Both the position numbers and the translations under genes were made by a program. Of a DNA stretch of 64,000 nucleotides, positions 11,461 to 21,934 are shown one piece after another. Origin of the DNA: Macrotis lagotis. Taxonomy: Eukaryota > Chordata > Mammalia > Peramelemorphia > Peramelidae. Location of the stretch: positions 143,412,860 to 143,476,859 of the forward strand of contig NC_133658.1 in NCBI RefSeq assembly GCF_037893015.1, given 5' to 3'. The notes under the pieces were generated by a model. It was given only the letters and a program-made list of their open reading frames with translations. It was not told where the DNA came from and made no database searches. Position 1 is the stretch's first letter. Every line of letters starts with the position of its first letter.

Positions 11461-11504
11461 GACCTCTTACCCCTCGGAGTAACAGAAACTAGGACAGCTA
11501 AAGC

Positions 11505-11740
11505 AGAGTGACCTGGAGTTAGGAAGATCTGAGATCAACTCTTACCTCAGACATTTACTAGTTATGCAAAGCTTGACAAATCATTTAACTGCCATCTGCC
11601 TCAGTTTTCTCAATGGTAAAATGAGAATGATAATAATAGAACCTACCTCCCAGGGTTGTTGTGAGCATCAAATGAAACCACTTTTTGTAAAGTACTTAGC
11701 ATTGTGCCTACCATAGTGTAGGGGCTTCATAGTTCTTTCC
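11505..11740 (+). mobile_element. MIR SINE, sense
   Basis: Complete order is visible: head with 'gacctggagttaggaagat', 'ctcagttttctcaatggtaa' CORE, 'gggttgttgtgagcatcaaa' and the tail 'agcattgtgcc'. Confidence 0.85.
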
Positions 11741-12159
11741 TTTTTTCTGTTCTATTGACTCATTGGTATTCTTCCCATCCCTAAATTTAGATTACTCTCA
11801 CCATTTATCTTCTTGGCTCCTATTCCCATGCTGCTGAACACCCACTGAATAGCTGGAGACACTACAAATTCATGCTATCTAATATCAATTGGGCCCCTTT
11901 AGGTATATGGCAATCTTTGATTTTTCCATTATTGTCTCTGTTATGCTTCCATATAATTTACTGACATGATCTACTACTTTATGAAACGATAGAAACTCCC
12001 TTATCTCCTTTATACTCTATACATCTTCACCTATCTTTACTTCCTTTGCTCCAAGTCCAGTCCCTCTATTTATGTCATTATTTCCATATGCCCTTTAGAC
12101 TTTTCTAGAAGTTTGTCCCAAATCATTTCCCTAATTTTAATTTCAATATATGGTATTAA

Positions 12160-12425
12160 ATAGTGTCAGGACAGAGTCAGGAAAACCTGAGTTTAAATCC
12201 AACCTCAGATATAGGCTAGATTTGTGACTCTGAGCAAGTCATTTAACCTCTGATTGTCTCAGTTTTCTCATCTGTAGAAGGGAGGTAATAATAGCACCCT
12301 ATCCTATGGTTATTGTCAGGATAAAATGAGATAATATTTGTAAACCACTTTGTATACCTTAAACCTTAAAGCACTATATACATACATATACATATATATA
12401 TATATATAAATTGCTATTATTATTA
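12160..12425 (+). mobile_element. MIR SINE inside L2, with TA microsatellite tail
   Basis: The tRNA-like head ('cctgagtttaaatccaacct'), CORE ('cagttttctcatctgtagaa'), tail ('aatgagataatatttgtaaa') and terminal 'ttgctattattatt' are all present. A short catata/(TA)n run sits in the tail at 12380-12412. Confidence 0.85.
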
Positions 12426-12824
12426 TTATACTGGCTATGTACATATGATCAATTCTCCCTTAGCCTTAAAAATATCACTCTGACATATTCTAAGTGAATT
12501 TTTAATTCAAGCTATTGTCCTACATTGCCAAGGTGCTAAAAAGACTCCTCTTCAACATACTTGGCTTCTATCACACCATTCTTTCCCAATTCTTCTCCTT
12601 CTTGTCTTGTTAATTTTTCCCAGTTTTCTTAGAACTCATTATCCATCCCCCATCCCCAAAGTATACATGTCTCCTCAAGGCTCCATCCTGGGCTCATTTC
12701 TCTTCTCTCAGGAATTTCCCTGAATGATTACACCATCTCTCAGTGATCTCATTGGTTCCCATAGGTTCCATTATCATCTCTACACAGATGACCAATAAAT
12801 CAACATGTCCTCACTAATCTTTCA

Positions 12825-13170
12825 GCATGATGTAGTGGATAAAGAGTTGACTTTGCAGTCAGGAAAGATGACAATCAGATCCTTAACACACACTGGCTGT
12901 GGGACCATGAGCAATTCAGTTAATGTCTGTATCCCAGAAACTCCCTAAGACTCTATTTTAGGATCATTGATTCAGAGTTGGAAGTAACCTTAGAGGCCAT
13001 CTAGTCTAATCTCCTCATTTTTCAAATGAGGAAACTGAGATATGGAGAAATTAAGTGACTTCTCCAGGTCCACACAATTCCCCAGTTGGTATGCCTAGGT
13101 CAGAATTCTAAGCCAGGTCTTCCTGACTCCAAGTCCAGCATTCTGTACACTCCACACTATCTCTTATATG
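12825..13170. mobile_element. Two SINE fragments back to back inside L2
   Basis: 12828-12930 is a plus-strand tRNA-like head (atgtagtggataaagagttg). 12958-13170 is an antisense MIR-type copy with CR1-like tail ('agagttggaagtaacctta', 'aatgaggaaactgagatatg', 'aggtcttcctgactccaagt'). Confidence 0.75.
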
Positions 13171-14264
13171 TAAAAGGTGAGTTTCCAATCTATATCACTA
13201 GAGGCAATTTCTAATTTGATAAAATAAAAAAATCCAGAGTTACTCCTTTCCCTGCCAAAAAATTCTCAAATCTAGTCCTGAATCACTAACTGCCTGCTGG
13301 ATAGTTACAATTTAGGCCCCATCTCAAATTCAGGATGTATAATACAAAATTCTTCCTCTTTCTCAGTTACCAGTTTCTTAGCCTCATAGTAAATCTTGAT
13401 CCTCACCTCTCCCTCAACTTCTGAAATGAAGCAATTGCCAAGATGTACTGACTACATAGACACATTTACTATCCATGTCTTTTCTCTCTCCATCCAGGTC
13501 CCTGAGCCTGGTTCAGGTCTTCATCATCTCTCATACTTCCTATCTGATTTTTCTGCATCCAGCCTCTCCACTTTCTAATTTGCTCTCCCCATAACTACCA
13601 AAATAAGGTACTTGGTCTGACTATGTCACACCTCTATTCACAAGCCTTTATTGGCTTCCCATGTCCTGGAGTACCTTATTTCACATTACTTGTCTTCTCA
13701 TATTCTATATTATAATCAAAGCAGACTAATGACTGTTCCCTGAATCTGACATTTCATTCGTTCTCCCACTTCTCAGGAATTGCCCATTTGAATTCTTCCA
13801 CACCTGGAATGATTTCTGCATCACTGCTTCTTAGAATTCCTTCAAGGCTCAGCTCTTCCAAGAAACTATCCCCCATATTGTAGTTGTTAATGTTTTTCTC
13901 CCCCCCGCCAAAAAAATTGCTCCCTATTTACTCATCTGTATAAACTCCCTGAGGGCAGGAACTTTTTGTTTTCTTTGTGTCTCCATCTCTGTCAAATTCT
14001 TTTGAATATAGTAGAGGCTTAAATGCTTATTCAATTGACAGGGTCATGTTTGGGAAAATTGGGCTGGGAGTTAAATATTTGAGATCTAGCCTGAACTCTA
14101 ATGTATAATTCAGGGTAAATCATTTCTCTCTCAAATGACTACAGTTCCCTAATAAGTAAAATGCACAGGCAGGTCTAGATAATCTCTAAATTTTGTTTTC
14201 AAATCTTACATTCTGTGTTCTACAAGTGCTTCTAAGACAGGATGGACATAGTTTTTCAAGTGCT

Positions 14265-14455
14265 CAAATAAAAAATTAGATTACATGATGAAAGAAGTCC
14301 TGGAATGGAAATAAGGAAACTTGGATATAAGTCCCAGTTTGGCTGCTCACTACTTGTGTAACCTTGGTCTTCATTGCAAAATAAGGGAGTTGTCCTAGAA
14401 AGTCTCTATGGACTCTTCCAGCTTTGACATTTTATGACTCTAAATTTCCCCTTTG
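14265..14455 (+). mobile_element. MIR-type SINE with CR1-like tail, sense
   Basis: A decayed head is followed by 'cactacttgtgtaaccttgg' and the tail 'ctcttccagctttgacattt', the sense form of the CR1-like 3' tail. Confidence 0.7.
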
Positions 14456-15900
14456 GGAGCCCCACTTGAATGCAAATGTAGGAGAAATTCAAATAAGAAT
14501 CTCTGAAGAGTTTAAGAGGTCAGAGGCCACCTGACCCAAGAAGAAAAGAGCAGTGTCTTCCTCCCTCCCTCCATCTCTGGACTTTGCACACACAAATAGA
14601 GAGGATTCAGTCACTCTTGGCTACAGGCAGAATTTTCAGTAAGGATTTGGCATCCTGGGGAAACATCATTTGCTCCTGAAAAGACTCTTGCTATCCTTTA
14701 GCTTCCATATGGGTTAGTTGGGGTCTCTATTGTACTTGAAAGATATATGAGAGAGCTAGCCAGTTTTTCATTGCTTTAGATGCCAAGTTCTCATCAGTGA
14801 GAAAAATAGACTCCAGGCTAGAGAACACTTTGGGAAAAGAAAAATGGATTCTGAGGTCTCTGTCACTCTCTTTCTGGGACCTGCACTTACCAGGTGGCAA
14901 TCAGTGCTGAGATCACCTTGGGGCTAGAGAGCTCCCCTAAGTTGATAAAGAGATGAATGATCAGACTGAGACCTACTTTTGGGCTCTGGGGGATGTTCAA
15001 GATCGATTACACTTCCTATCAGCTTAGAAAATTAGCCCTGCCTGTCCACCACTCAGTTATTTGGGGCTGTAATTATAAGCAGATGTCTTTCCTCAGTGAC
15101 ATGTGAAGCTGAATCAAGAAAGTTTTGTTGGTTTCTTCCATCATCGCTTCACTGGGAAGGGAGACAGGGTCACCAGAGACTAGGGAGAGACAGGACCACA
15201 GAGGGAGGACATAAATGGGTAGGAGATATCCTGGTGGAATCTATACTCCCAGATGTGGCTGATATCTTGCAACTGTGCTAATGGGCTCACTTCTCTCTCA
15301 GTGTTGCTGAACACAGTTTCTCTGAAGATTGGGAGTGGGACCTACAGGGTTCTGGGCCCCAAACAAGTTACACCTAAGTTCTACTGAAGATCTTCCTGTC
15401 CTGGATCTCCACAAAGGCCCTTGGGGGCCCCTTTCAGTTAGCAGGAAATACAGAGATTTAGCAGCCATTCAAAAGCAGCCAGCCATCAACAATGAGCAGA
15501 GGCAGCAAGGCAGAATTTCAACCCGTTTAGCTCATTGTTCCCTGGGCATTGTTAGAGAACTAACCCTTCCCTGGGAAAAATCATCTTGCGAAAGTGTCTG
15601 TGTGGGCTGCCCTAACAGGTTGGCCATCCTGTCTGGGAGAGAAAGGGGCCTGGGTTGGGGGCTTGAGTTGAACAAAGCTGACTGACCATTAGGGTCATTC
15701 CAAGTATTTTCGAGGTTGTAGAAGCTCCAGGTGGTGGATAGAGATGGTGTTAAACCCAACAATTTACCCTTCAGCATTCCCATCCATCTCTTCATGTCAC
15801 TGCATTTTACTGGAGGAACTTCTACTTCTCCCCCTTTATTCAAAATCTATCCATCCTTCAGGAACCTGCTCAAGTGACAATTCCCCCATGGAGCCTTTCA
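14456..15900. other. Repeat-poor, G+C-richer unassigned stretch
   Basis: I recognise no interspersed repeat over about 1.4 kb. Open frames 15329-15685 (+, 118 codons), 15532-15843 (-, 103) and 15096-15281 (+) overlap one another on both strands and show no known domain, so no coding call is made. The stretch is a candidate for single-copy, possibly conserved, DNA. Confidence 0.5.
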
Positions 15901-15904
15901 AATT

Positions 15905-16040
15905 GGGATCATGGGATTTAAGAATATATGGCACTATAGAAACCATCTAATCCAGACCCACTTTTACATTTGAAAAATGTAGGCCCAGAGAGATAGAGGG
16001 ATTTGTACAAGGCCATTTGTAATAAGTGGCAGAACAAAAA
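15905..16040 (-). mobile_element. MIR-type SINE fragment
   Basis: The plus strand shows 'agaaaccatctaatccagac', 'aggcccagagagatagaggg' and a remnant head, the reversed CR1-like tail and CORE. Confidence 0.65.
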
Positions 16041-16044
16041 TTTG

Positions 16045-16185
16045 TTTTTGTTCAGTTGGGAGTTTTCCTGGCAGAGATACTGGAGTGGTTTTCCTTTTCC
16101 TTTTCTAGTTCATTTTACAGATAAGAAACTGAGGCAAACTGCCTAGCCCAGGGTCCCACAAGCAGTCATCTGAGGTCAATGCATT
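16045..16185 (-). mobile_element. MAR1 SINE fragment
   Basis: The plus strand reads 'gagatactggagtggttttc', 'cattttacagataagaaact' and 'cctagcccagggtcccacaa', the reversed 3' and CORE portions of MAR1. Confidence 0.75.
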
Positions 16186-16212
16186 TCCTGCTATAACTCA
16201 CCCTATACTGAT

Positions 16213-16312
16213 TCTCACCCTTATTCACACTATACTGATTTCTCCCTTCTCTCACATCCTGTGACACTATCTGTAGGGTTTGTTTTGATACTTAATTTCA
16301 TATCCTTTTGAA
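16213..16312 (+). repeat. Source-like copy of a 100-bp direct duplication
   Basis: This stretch recurs at 17264-17363 with about 94% identity by eye. It runs without a break into the L2 3' end on its right and so may be the original copy. Confidence 0.85.
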
Positions 16313-16470
16313 TAGTGGTTTAATTGTTTCATGTAAATACTGTTCTGTCTCACCAACTAAACTGTAAGTTCCTGGAGGGCAGCGACCGTATCTTACATGG
16401 TTTTTATATTCTCACTTGGTACCATATGCAGTCCTAATCATAGGCATTTAATAATGATTGACTGAATGAA
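16313..16470 (+). mobile_element. L2 LINE 3' end, sense
   Basis: The typical L2 terminus is visible: 'actgtaagttcctggagggc', a decayed 'tgcctagcacatagtagg' counterpart, and 'attgactgaatgaatgaa'. Confidence 0.75.
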
Positions 16471-16494
16471 TGAATTCATGTTTAGGGTCAGATG

Positions 16495-16640
16495 GGGGGG
16501 TAGAATAGTATAATGGAAAGAGACCCAGATTCAGAATCAGAAAACCTACATTAAAACTTTTTAGGTGTCACTTTTTAGATATGTACCCTTGAATGTATTG
16601 CTTTTCTTCTGAAGAACTCAGTTTTCCACTCTTTAGAGAG
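16495..16640 (+). mobile_element. MIR SINE fragment, sense
   Basis: A head ('gtataatggaaagagaccca') and a decayed CORE are visible. The right end is lost in AT-rich sequence (16641-16734). Confidence 0.55.
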
Positions 16641-16779
16641 GGCATTATGGTAAATAGAAAAAAAATCAACTTTGATTTATTTAAAAAATTAAATTGATTT
16701 TTTAATAAAATAAAGTAAAATGAGAGGGTTAGATTAGGATCTAGGATCTTAAATTTAGCAATGAAAAGGACCTTGAGGT

Positions 16780-17090
16780 GGGAGAGTAACTAGAGTGTGG
16801 GATTCTGCAAGACCTGAATTCAAATCTTCCTGCTGACATTTTACCTATAATGAGCTAATATTTGCAAAGCACTTGATACAGTGATTGGTACAGGTAATTA
16901 ATGAATGCTTACTCCCTTCTCTCCATATGACCCTGAGCAAATAATTTAGACTATCTCAGTCTCAGTTTTCTCATCTCCAAAATGGAAATAATAATAGCAC
17001 TCTACTACAGAGGATTGTTATGAGAACCAAACCAACTAATGTAAATAAGGTACTGCAGAGTTTAAAACTCTATACAAATGCTTGATGCAA
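16780..17090 (+). mobile_element. MIR SINE copies, sense
   Basis: The sense head ('gggattctgcaagacctgaa'), 'tctcagttttctcatctcca', 'gaggattgttatgagaacca' and the tail 'tctatacaaatgcttga' are visible. A second partial MIR tail (16850-16915) lies inside, so two copies may be interleaved. Confidence 0.65.
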
Positions 17091-17250
17091 TTTTTAAAAG
17101 TCATCTAAGCCACCTCTTTCACTTTACAGATTAGAAAACTCAGATCTCCAACTATGATGGATGCAGCTCCTCACAGCAGTTCAGAGATTTAGGACAACCC
17201 TAGGAGTCCTGTTATGGATAACACCATCCACATCCAAATAAAAAAACCCC

Positions 17251-17622
17251 ACTGAATGAACATTGTCACCCTTATTCACCTTATACTGATTTCTCCCTTT
17301 CCTCACATCCTATGACACTATCTGTAGGGTTTGTTTTGATACTTAATTTCATATCCTTTTGAAAAAAAAATTCTCTAATTTTTTCCTTCCTATCCCATTA
17401 TTTTCTTCCTTTTTTCTTAGTTCCAAAATATAGATTAAACACAAATGTATGTGCACAACATTTACTAGAGTGTTCACCACTGAGGGCAGGGGGAGGAGAA
17501 GGGAAAGGGGAAGAAAATTATGTAACTTATAAATATGCAAGTGGATTAATGTTGAAAAACTTGCATGTGTTTGGAAAAATAAACCATCAATCAAAAAAGA
17601 AAAAAAAAGAAAACTGAATGAA
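17251..17622 (+). mobile_element. Chimeric L1-type insertion flanked by a 10-bp direct repeat
   Basis: ACTGAATGAA stands at 17251-17260 and again at 17613-17622. Between them are a copy (17264-17363) of upstream sequence 16213-16312, then a LINE-type 3' untranslated end (G/A-rich tract, 'gcaagtggattaatgttgaa', AATAAA-like site at about 17577) and an A-rich tail. The arrangement fits target-primed reverse transcription with a foreign 5' segment. The 10-bp motif also occurs in L2 ends, for example near 16460, so chance is not excluded. The minus-strand frame 17349-17594 is not a gene. Confidence 0.6.
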
Positions 17623-17764
17623 GTGGTGAAGTGGTGAAGTGACTTTACCTCATGTCACAATGTCACAAAGTGACAGGATTGGGATTTGGGTCCAGACCCT
17701 TGAACTCCAAAATCAGTATTTTCTCACCAAACCACGCCATGTCCTATCAGACAGATGGTCTCTA

Positions 17765-18025
17765 AAGTCTTTGTAACTGCAGTTCTATGATTCTTTCAAC
17801 AGGACCATAAAACAAGTCCCTAAGTGGGCATTATCAGTTTGGAATTGCTTAAGGATTTAACTCATTCCAGTCTAGAGAACATGCAAAGAGCTCTCCCTCT
17901 GGACTGGCTCTAGATATTGGGTCATCCCTTTTGTTTAAGAGTAGCAAGACTACTCCCTTGGCCTTGATCTAACATCAGGGGCCATGTAAGAGAAGAAGTA
18001 TGGTCAAATATAGAAACAACTTGAA
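17765..18025. other. Unassigned stretch
   Basis: No repeat or gene recognised. Confidence 0.35.
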
Positions 18026-18029
18026 GGTA

Positions 18030-18215
18030 TGCAATCAGGGGCATCCTAGGTTCAAGTCACAACTTAAATCTTTTAGCTATATGACAGGAACAAGTCACTT
18101 AAATCTCTCTGATCATCAGTTTTTTTCATAGACCAACAGCATCCACTTCATGAGATCAAAATTGACACCATGTTCATAAAGAGATTTGTAAAACTTGTAT
18201 ATGGGTCATAAATTT
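18030..18215 (+). mobile_element. MIR SINE, decayed, sense
   Basis: 'gttcaagtcacaacttaaat', 'caagtcacttaaatctctct' and a weak CORE and tail are visible. Confidence 0.5.
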
Positions 18216-19158
18216 GTATATGTTATAAAAAGCTTTGTCAAACTTGGAAAGTTAACTGAATTCAACTGCTGTCATGATCTATAGCATTGATGACCAGATG
18301 ACCATATCCTGTCCATTGACTATGTCAGATAATCCACAATATGGAAAAAGAGCTTATCTGAAGAAGTTGGTCTAGTATTAGGCATAATTTCCTTCTGTCT
18401 CCTTGTTATCCCACCACTGACATTTCTTCCAACATTTAGGGCTGTCGTTTTTATCTCTGGATTAGAGCAGGAGCGGTAGGAGATTGGACCCACTCACTGG
18501 TGGCTGTTAAGGATAAAGCACCAATTTTGATCATTTTAAATTATCTGCAGCTTCAGTCAGAGTCCTTCTGACCAAAAGTCTTTGAATTATATCTATCATT
18601 GGTTCTCCAGCATCAAGAAATTGATCTTGGTCTCCAGGGCTATACCACCTAGCTTCTGAACATCAGTCACCAAGGAGCAAAGCTTTTAGTCATTCCACCA
18701 AAAGCCAGGAGACAGGCCATAAGCTGTGGCCAGGGAATTATCAGTAGAACTGGAAGTGACAGGGTGTTTAGCAAACATTAAACCCAGGAAGCTTAAAATG
18801 TCTTTGAGCATCATTAAATAAACATTTGGGATGACTGAGGAGGCTGAGCTGGGAAATAGAAAAGAGAATGTAAACACTTTCATGACTTGGTTGGGGTGAG
18901 AGATAAAGGGACAGTTTTTCTACTTCCATCCTTTTCTAGAGACAAAGATTCTGGGGTGCCCAACTTTTCCAGAATGCTTACCTTTCAAAAAGAAAAGGAA
19001 AATTAATTAGCCTGAATCACAAGTGGAAACAGCAGAAGCAATGATGGGGAACACGGGGAGGGATGGTGGGGGAGTGTTTGGGTGTATATGCATGTATTTT
19101 GGAGGAGATAGGGTAGTAATGACCAGCATTATATAAAACACAGATTAACAATGAAAGT

Positions 19159-19160
<2 letters not shown>
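18216..19160. other. Unassigned stretch
   Basis: Nothing recognised over about 900 bases. The minus-strand frame 18686-18883 has no known motif. Confidence 0.4.

Positions 19161-19206
<46 letters not shown>
19161..19206. repeat. (TG)23 microsatellite
   Basis: 46 bases of uninterrupted TG. Its minus-strand reading gives the histidine/threonine run in the frame 19129-19575, which is therefore an artefact. Confidence 0.98.
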
Positions 19207-19210
<4 letters not shown>

Positions 19211-19419
19211 TCCCACAATCCAGTTTGCTTCTGGTAAGAAACTGTTGGTGACTTCAGAGTCACTTTCCAAGATGCTAACTCTCCATCACTAGTTTTCTTA
19301 GGGAAGAAGCCAAGAGAAAAATTCTCTCTATGGGGTCTGATGGCAACCATAAAAAAATTTACTCCAACATCAATTTCAAGAAGATTCAGGAGATTTTCAG
19401 ACTTGATATAATTTGGGGA

Positions 19420-19575
19420 ATCAGAAAGTCTTGCAAAGAACCTGAAGAGCAACTTTCTCATTTTATTATTAGAAAGCAAAGAGCCCAAGAAAGAGCAAAT
19501 GACTTGCCTAAAGTCACACATGAAATGTGATTTGACTCGCTCCTCTGACTCAATCTTCTGTTCTTTATACTGCAT
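19420..19575 (-). mobile_element. MIR SINE fragment, antisense
   Basis: The plus strand shows 'tgacttgcctaaagtcacac' and a reversed head ending in 'ctgactcaatcttctgttct'. Confidence 0.6.
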
Positions 19576-20049
19576 GAAGTTGCCTCACAGAAGTCATTAT
19601 TAATTCAACAAGGGACATGACTGTCTACAAAAAGCTGGAATAAAATAAAAAACTAATTTGAGTTAAATCCTTTTAGATTTGCAAGAAATTATCCATTTGT
19701 TAAGGATTAATTCATCCATGACAAGTAAGGGGGAGAAAGTCTGTAACCAATGTGTCTGTTCTCTTAGAGCAATCAGGGCTCTGGGAATGTGGTTATAACT
19801 CAAGCATTCAGTCCTGATCACTACACCCATCACTCAACCTCAAAGAGTACTCTGGGGCATCCATAAAGCTTCCTGCACCTTTCTCCGGGTATCAAGGAAA
19901 TCCACTGCCACTTTCTCCTCAACTTCACAACTATGTGGATGGAAGCAACATTTTCATTTTAGTCTAGAGGATGGAATGGTGACAACCCAATCAAATCTAA
20001 TGGATTAACCCCCATCCTGCTTAGGAAAACTCCCTCATTCATTCCATCA
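19576..20049. other. Unassigned stretch
   Basis: No repeat or gene recognised. Confidence 0.35.
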
Positions 20050-20190
20050 ATATCCATTCATTCAACAGGCATTATTGAGTTCCTTCTATGTTCCAAGCAC
20101 TGTGCTAGATGATGTAGATATGAGTACAAAGAACGAAACAATTACTACTTGCAAGAAACTTATGTACCAACAAGGGAGACAACAAATACA
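20050..20190 (-). mobile_element. L2 LINE 3' end, antisense
   Basis: The reversed L2 terminus is clear: 'attgagttccttctatgttc', 'aagcactgtgctagatgatg' and 'caagaaacttatgtaccaac'. Confidence 0.75.
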
Positions 20191-20355
20191 TTGTGTATAT
20201 ATATACACACATGCATTCACATGTGTATTTATACAAAGCACACACATATATTATGTGTACACATGCATTATATTTGTAATCATACAAATACATTGTGTGT
20301 ATATATTCTTATATACATACAATAACATATTCTTATATGTATATATACATATAGT
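20191..20355. repeat. AT/AC-rich degenerate microsatellite
   Basis: Imperfect ta/ca/tg repeats. Frames on both strands here (20075-20404 plus, 20105-20293 minus) are artefacts. Confidence 0.85.
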
Positions 20356-20364
20356 AAGATTGAT

Positions 20365-20450
20365 ATCATTGGGCAACTCTTCCTCACTTAAATCCAATTC
20401 ATGAGTAAGGTATGATATTACCCCATGACATCAATGGTCAAAAACAACAG
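20365..20450 (+). mobile_element. RTE-type SINE 3' end fragment, sense
   Basis: 'cctcacttaaatccaattca', 'accccatgacatcaatggtc' and a caacag tail match the shared 3' end of the RTE-type SINEs elsewhere in this window. Confidence 0.65.
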
Positions 20451-20914
20451 TAGTTGATAAATTCAAGTCTATGAAAAGTAATTAAATATAAGGTAGTTTG
20501 AGTAAGAGGGCACTAGAGGAATTAGGAAAAACTTCATTGCCACTTTCAATGTAAGGTTTCATCAAAATAGTAGCAGAAAAATCAAAGCAAGTTAATATCC
20601 CTGTACCCATGGAGTACTTTTAGAGACTCAACCTCCCAGTCTTGTTCTTCCATTAAACCTCCCAGTAGCAAGCAGGGTGAGAACTATAGATGTTCAGAAT
20701 CAACTTCAGTTTCAAAAATCCCTCTTCAGGCATCCTCCATTGCTTTTAGGTGTTTAAGAAATGCTTATTAGGGAGTTATACAGTTAAGCATGTTCTTCAG
20801 CTGTACCCATTGCTGGGGCATAGCTTTAAAGGGGCATGGGTACTATATCCATCCATGACTCTACTCTGCCAAAAAAATATAAAAGATGATTTAAAATGTA
20901 AAGTAACAAAGGGA
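20451..20914. other. Unassigned stretch
   Basis: No repeat or gene recognised. Confidence 0.35.
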
Positions 20915-21140
20915 CCTTAGAGATTATATAGATCAAGTCTCCACAATTTTCAAATGAAATAATTGAAAAACATTTTGCAAAGCACAATATATAAATGTCG
21001 GCTGTTATTATTATTATTATTATTACTATTAATTTAAGAGATTAAATATCTGTGTTTAGAGAGGTTAAGTGACTTACCTAGCATCACAAAAGTCATATAT
21101 AAACCAAGATTTTACTATACTTCTTTGAAATCTAGCACCT
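20915..21140 (-). mobile_element. MIR-type SINE split by a sense MIR tail
   Basis: The flanks are antisense ('aagggaccttagagattata'; 'ggttaagtgacttacctagc'). The middle (about 20962-21035) is a sense MIR end ('ttttgcaaagcacaatatat') with a (TTA)n tail. Confidence 0.6.
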
Positions 21141-21204
21141 AGGTGAAGTGGCAGGATCTGGGGGAAAAGAACTTTTAAGTTAGGAATCCTGGATTTGAGG
21201 TCCT

Positions 21205-21465
21205 ACTCTAATATTTACTGAGGCAACTGGGTGTTGCCATAGTACATAAAGTACCAGACCAGAGCTGGAAAGACTCATCTTCCCAAGTTCAAATCCATCT
21301 TCGAACACTATTTGTGTGAACCTGGGCAAGTCACTTAACCCAGTTTGCCTCAGTTTCCTCATCTGTAACATGATCTAGAGAAGAAACCACTCCAGAATCT
21401 CTGCTGAAAACCAAATGGGATCAATTATATATAATGCCAGACACAACTGAAACAACTGAACAAAT
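21205..21465 (+). mobile_element. MAR1 SINE, near full length, sense
   Basis: The decayed head, 'tgggcaagtcacttaaccca', 'tcagtttcctcatctgtaac' and the 3' end 'acacaactgaaacaactgaa' are all in order. Confidence 0.85.
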
Positions 21466-21479
21466 CTACCGCTTACCTA

Positions 21480-21655
21480 TCTTCAAGCTTCATCTCTGAG
21501 CCTGAGTTTCCTATAGTATAGTAAATAACTTCAGTTCTAAATTCTATGATTCTAAATTATTCTTCTGGGCTTTAGTTTCCTAATTTGTAAAATGAATGGA
21601 CTCCATGATCTCTGAGGATATATTCAGTTCTGTCTAGTGTTCTATATAATTCTAA
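21480..21655 (+). mobile_element. MIR-type SINE tails, sense, two fragments
   Basis: Two successive decayed CORE-plus-tail pieces are visible, each ending in a 'ttctaaattctatgattcta' or 'tctatataattcta' type terminus. Confidence 0.5.
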
Positions 21656-21757
21656 CAGCACTTCTTTCACATTTTCCATCAACAAACACTTCTATGTCCA
21701 GGACTCAAGTTGATGGATCATTTCAATGGGCAGAAAAGAACAATCCTATTCTCTCTT

Positions 21758-21934
21758 AAAAGTGATACAGTAGTGGGGGAGGCTAGGTGGCCGGTAGCAC
21801 CGGCCCTGGAGTCAGGAGTACTTGGGTTCAAATCCTGTCTCAGACACTTAATAATTACCTAGCTGTGTGGCCTTGGGCAAGCCACTTAACCCCATTTGCC
21901 TTGCAAAAAAACTAAAAAAAAAAGTGATACAGTA
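21758..21934 (+). mobile_element. Young tRNA-derived SINE with perfect 15-bp target-site duplication
   Basis: AAAAGTGATACAGTA flanks the element at 21758-21772 and 21920-21934. The body (21773-21919) has a pol III A-box region (ggctaggtggccggtagcac, with a small internal deletion), a B box (gggttcaaatcc) and 'ccttgggcaagccacttaac', ending in a short A-rich tail. The low divergence and perfect duplication point to recent insertion. Confidence 0.95.

Larger units (their letters stand above)
11755..14035 (+). mobile_element. L2 LINE, long sense copy (linker to 3' end), broken by SINEs
   Basis: Colinear L2 pieces: the endonuclease-RT linker at 11755-12155 ('gagacactacaaattcatgc', 'atcaattgggcccctttagg'); the RT core at 12560-12815 ('caaggctccatcctgggctc' and a YADD-like block 'ctctacacagatgac' near 12778); C-terminal sequence at 13380-13880 ('tatgtcacacctctattcac', 'tccacacctggaatgatttc'); and the L2 3' end to about 14035 ('ctccctgagggcaggaactt'). 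MIR-type SINEs interrupt it at 12160-12425 and 12825-13170. About 1.7 kb of L2 remains, heavily diverged. Confidence 0.8.
16735..17760 (-). mobile_element. MIR-type SINE split by two later insertions
   Basis: Antisense pieces at 16735-16778 ('gaaaaggaccttgagg'), 17092-17165 ('actttacagattagaaaact') and about 17623-17760 ('cacaaagtgacaggattggg', 'cttgaactccaaaatcagta') fit one reversed SINE. A sense MIR (16780-17090) and a chimeric insertion (17261-17612) separate them. The joins are inferred. Confidence 0.55.

Noticed and set aside
15329-15685. 118-codon plus-strand frame as an exon
   Set aside because: It overlaps a 103-codon frame on the other strand, shows no domain, and has no defensible splice sites; kept only as part of a repeat-poor stretch.
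19129-19575. 148-codon frame with a poly-histidine/threonine run
   Set aside because: The run is the TG microsatellite and the rest is a decayed SINE plus unassigned sequence.
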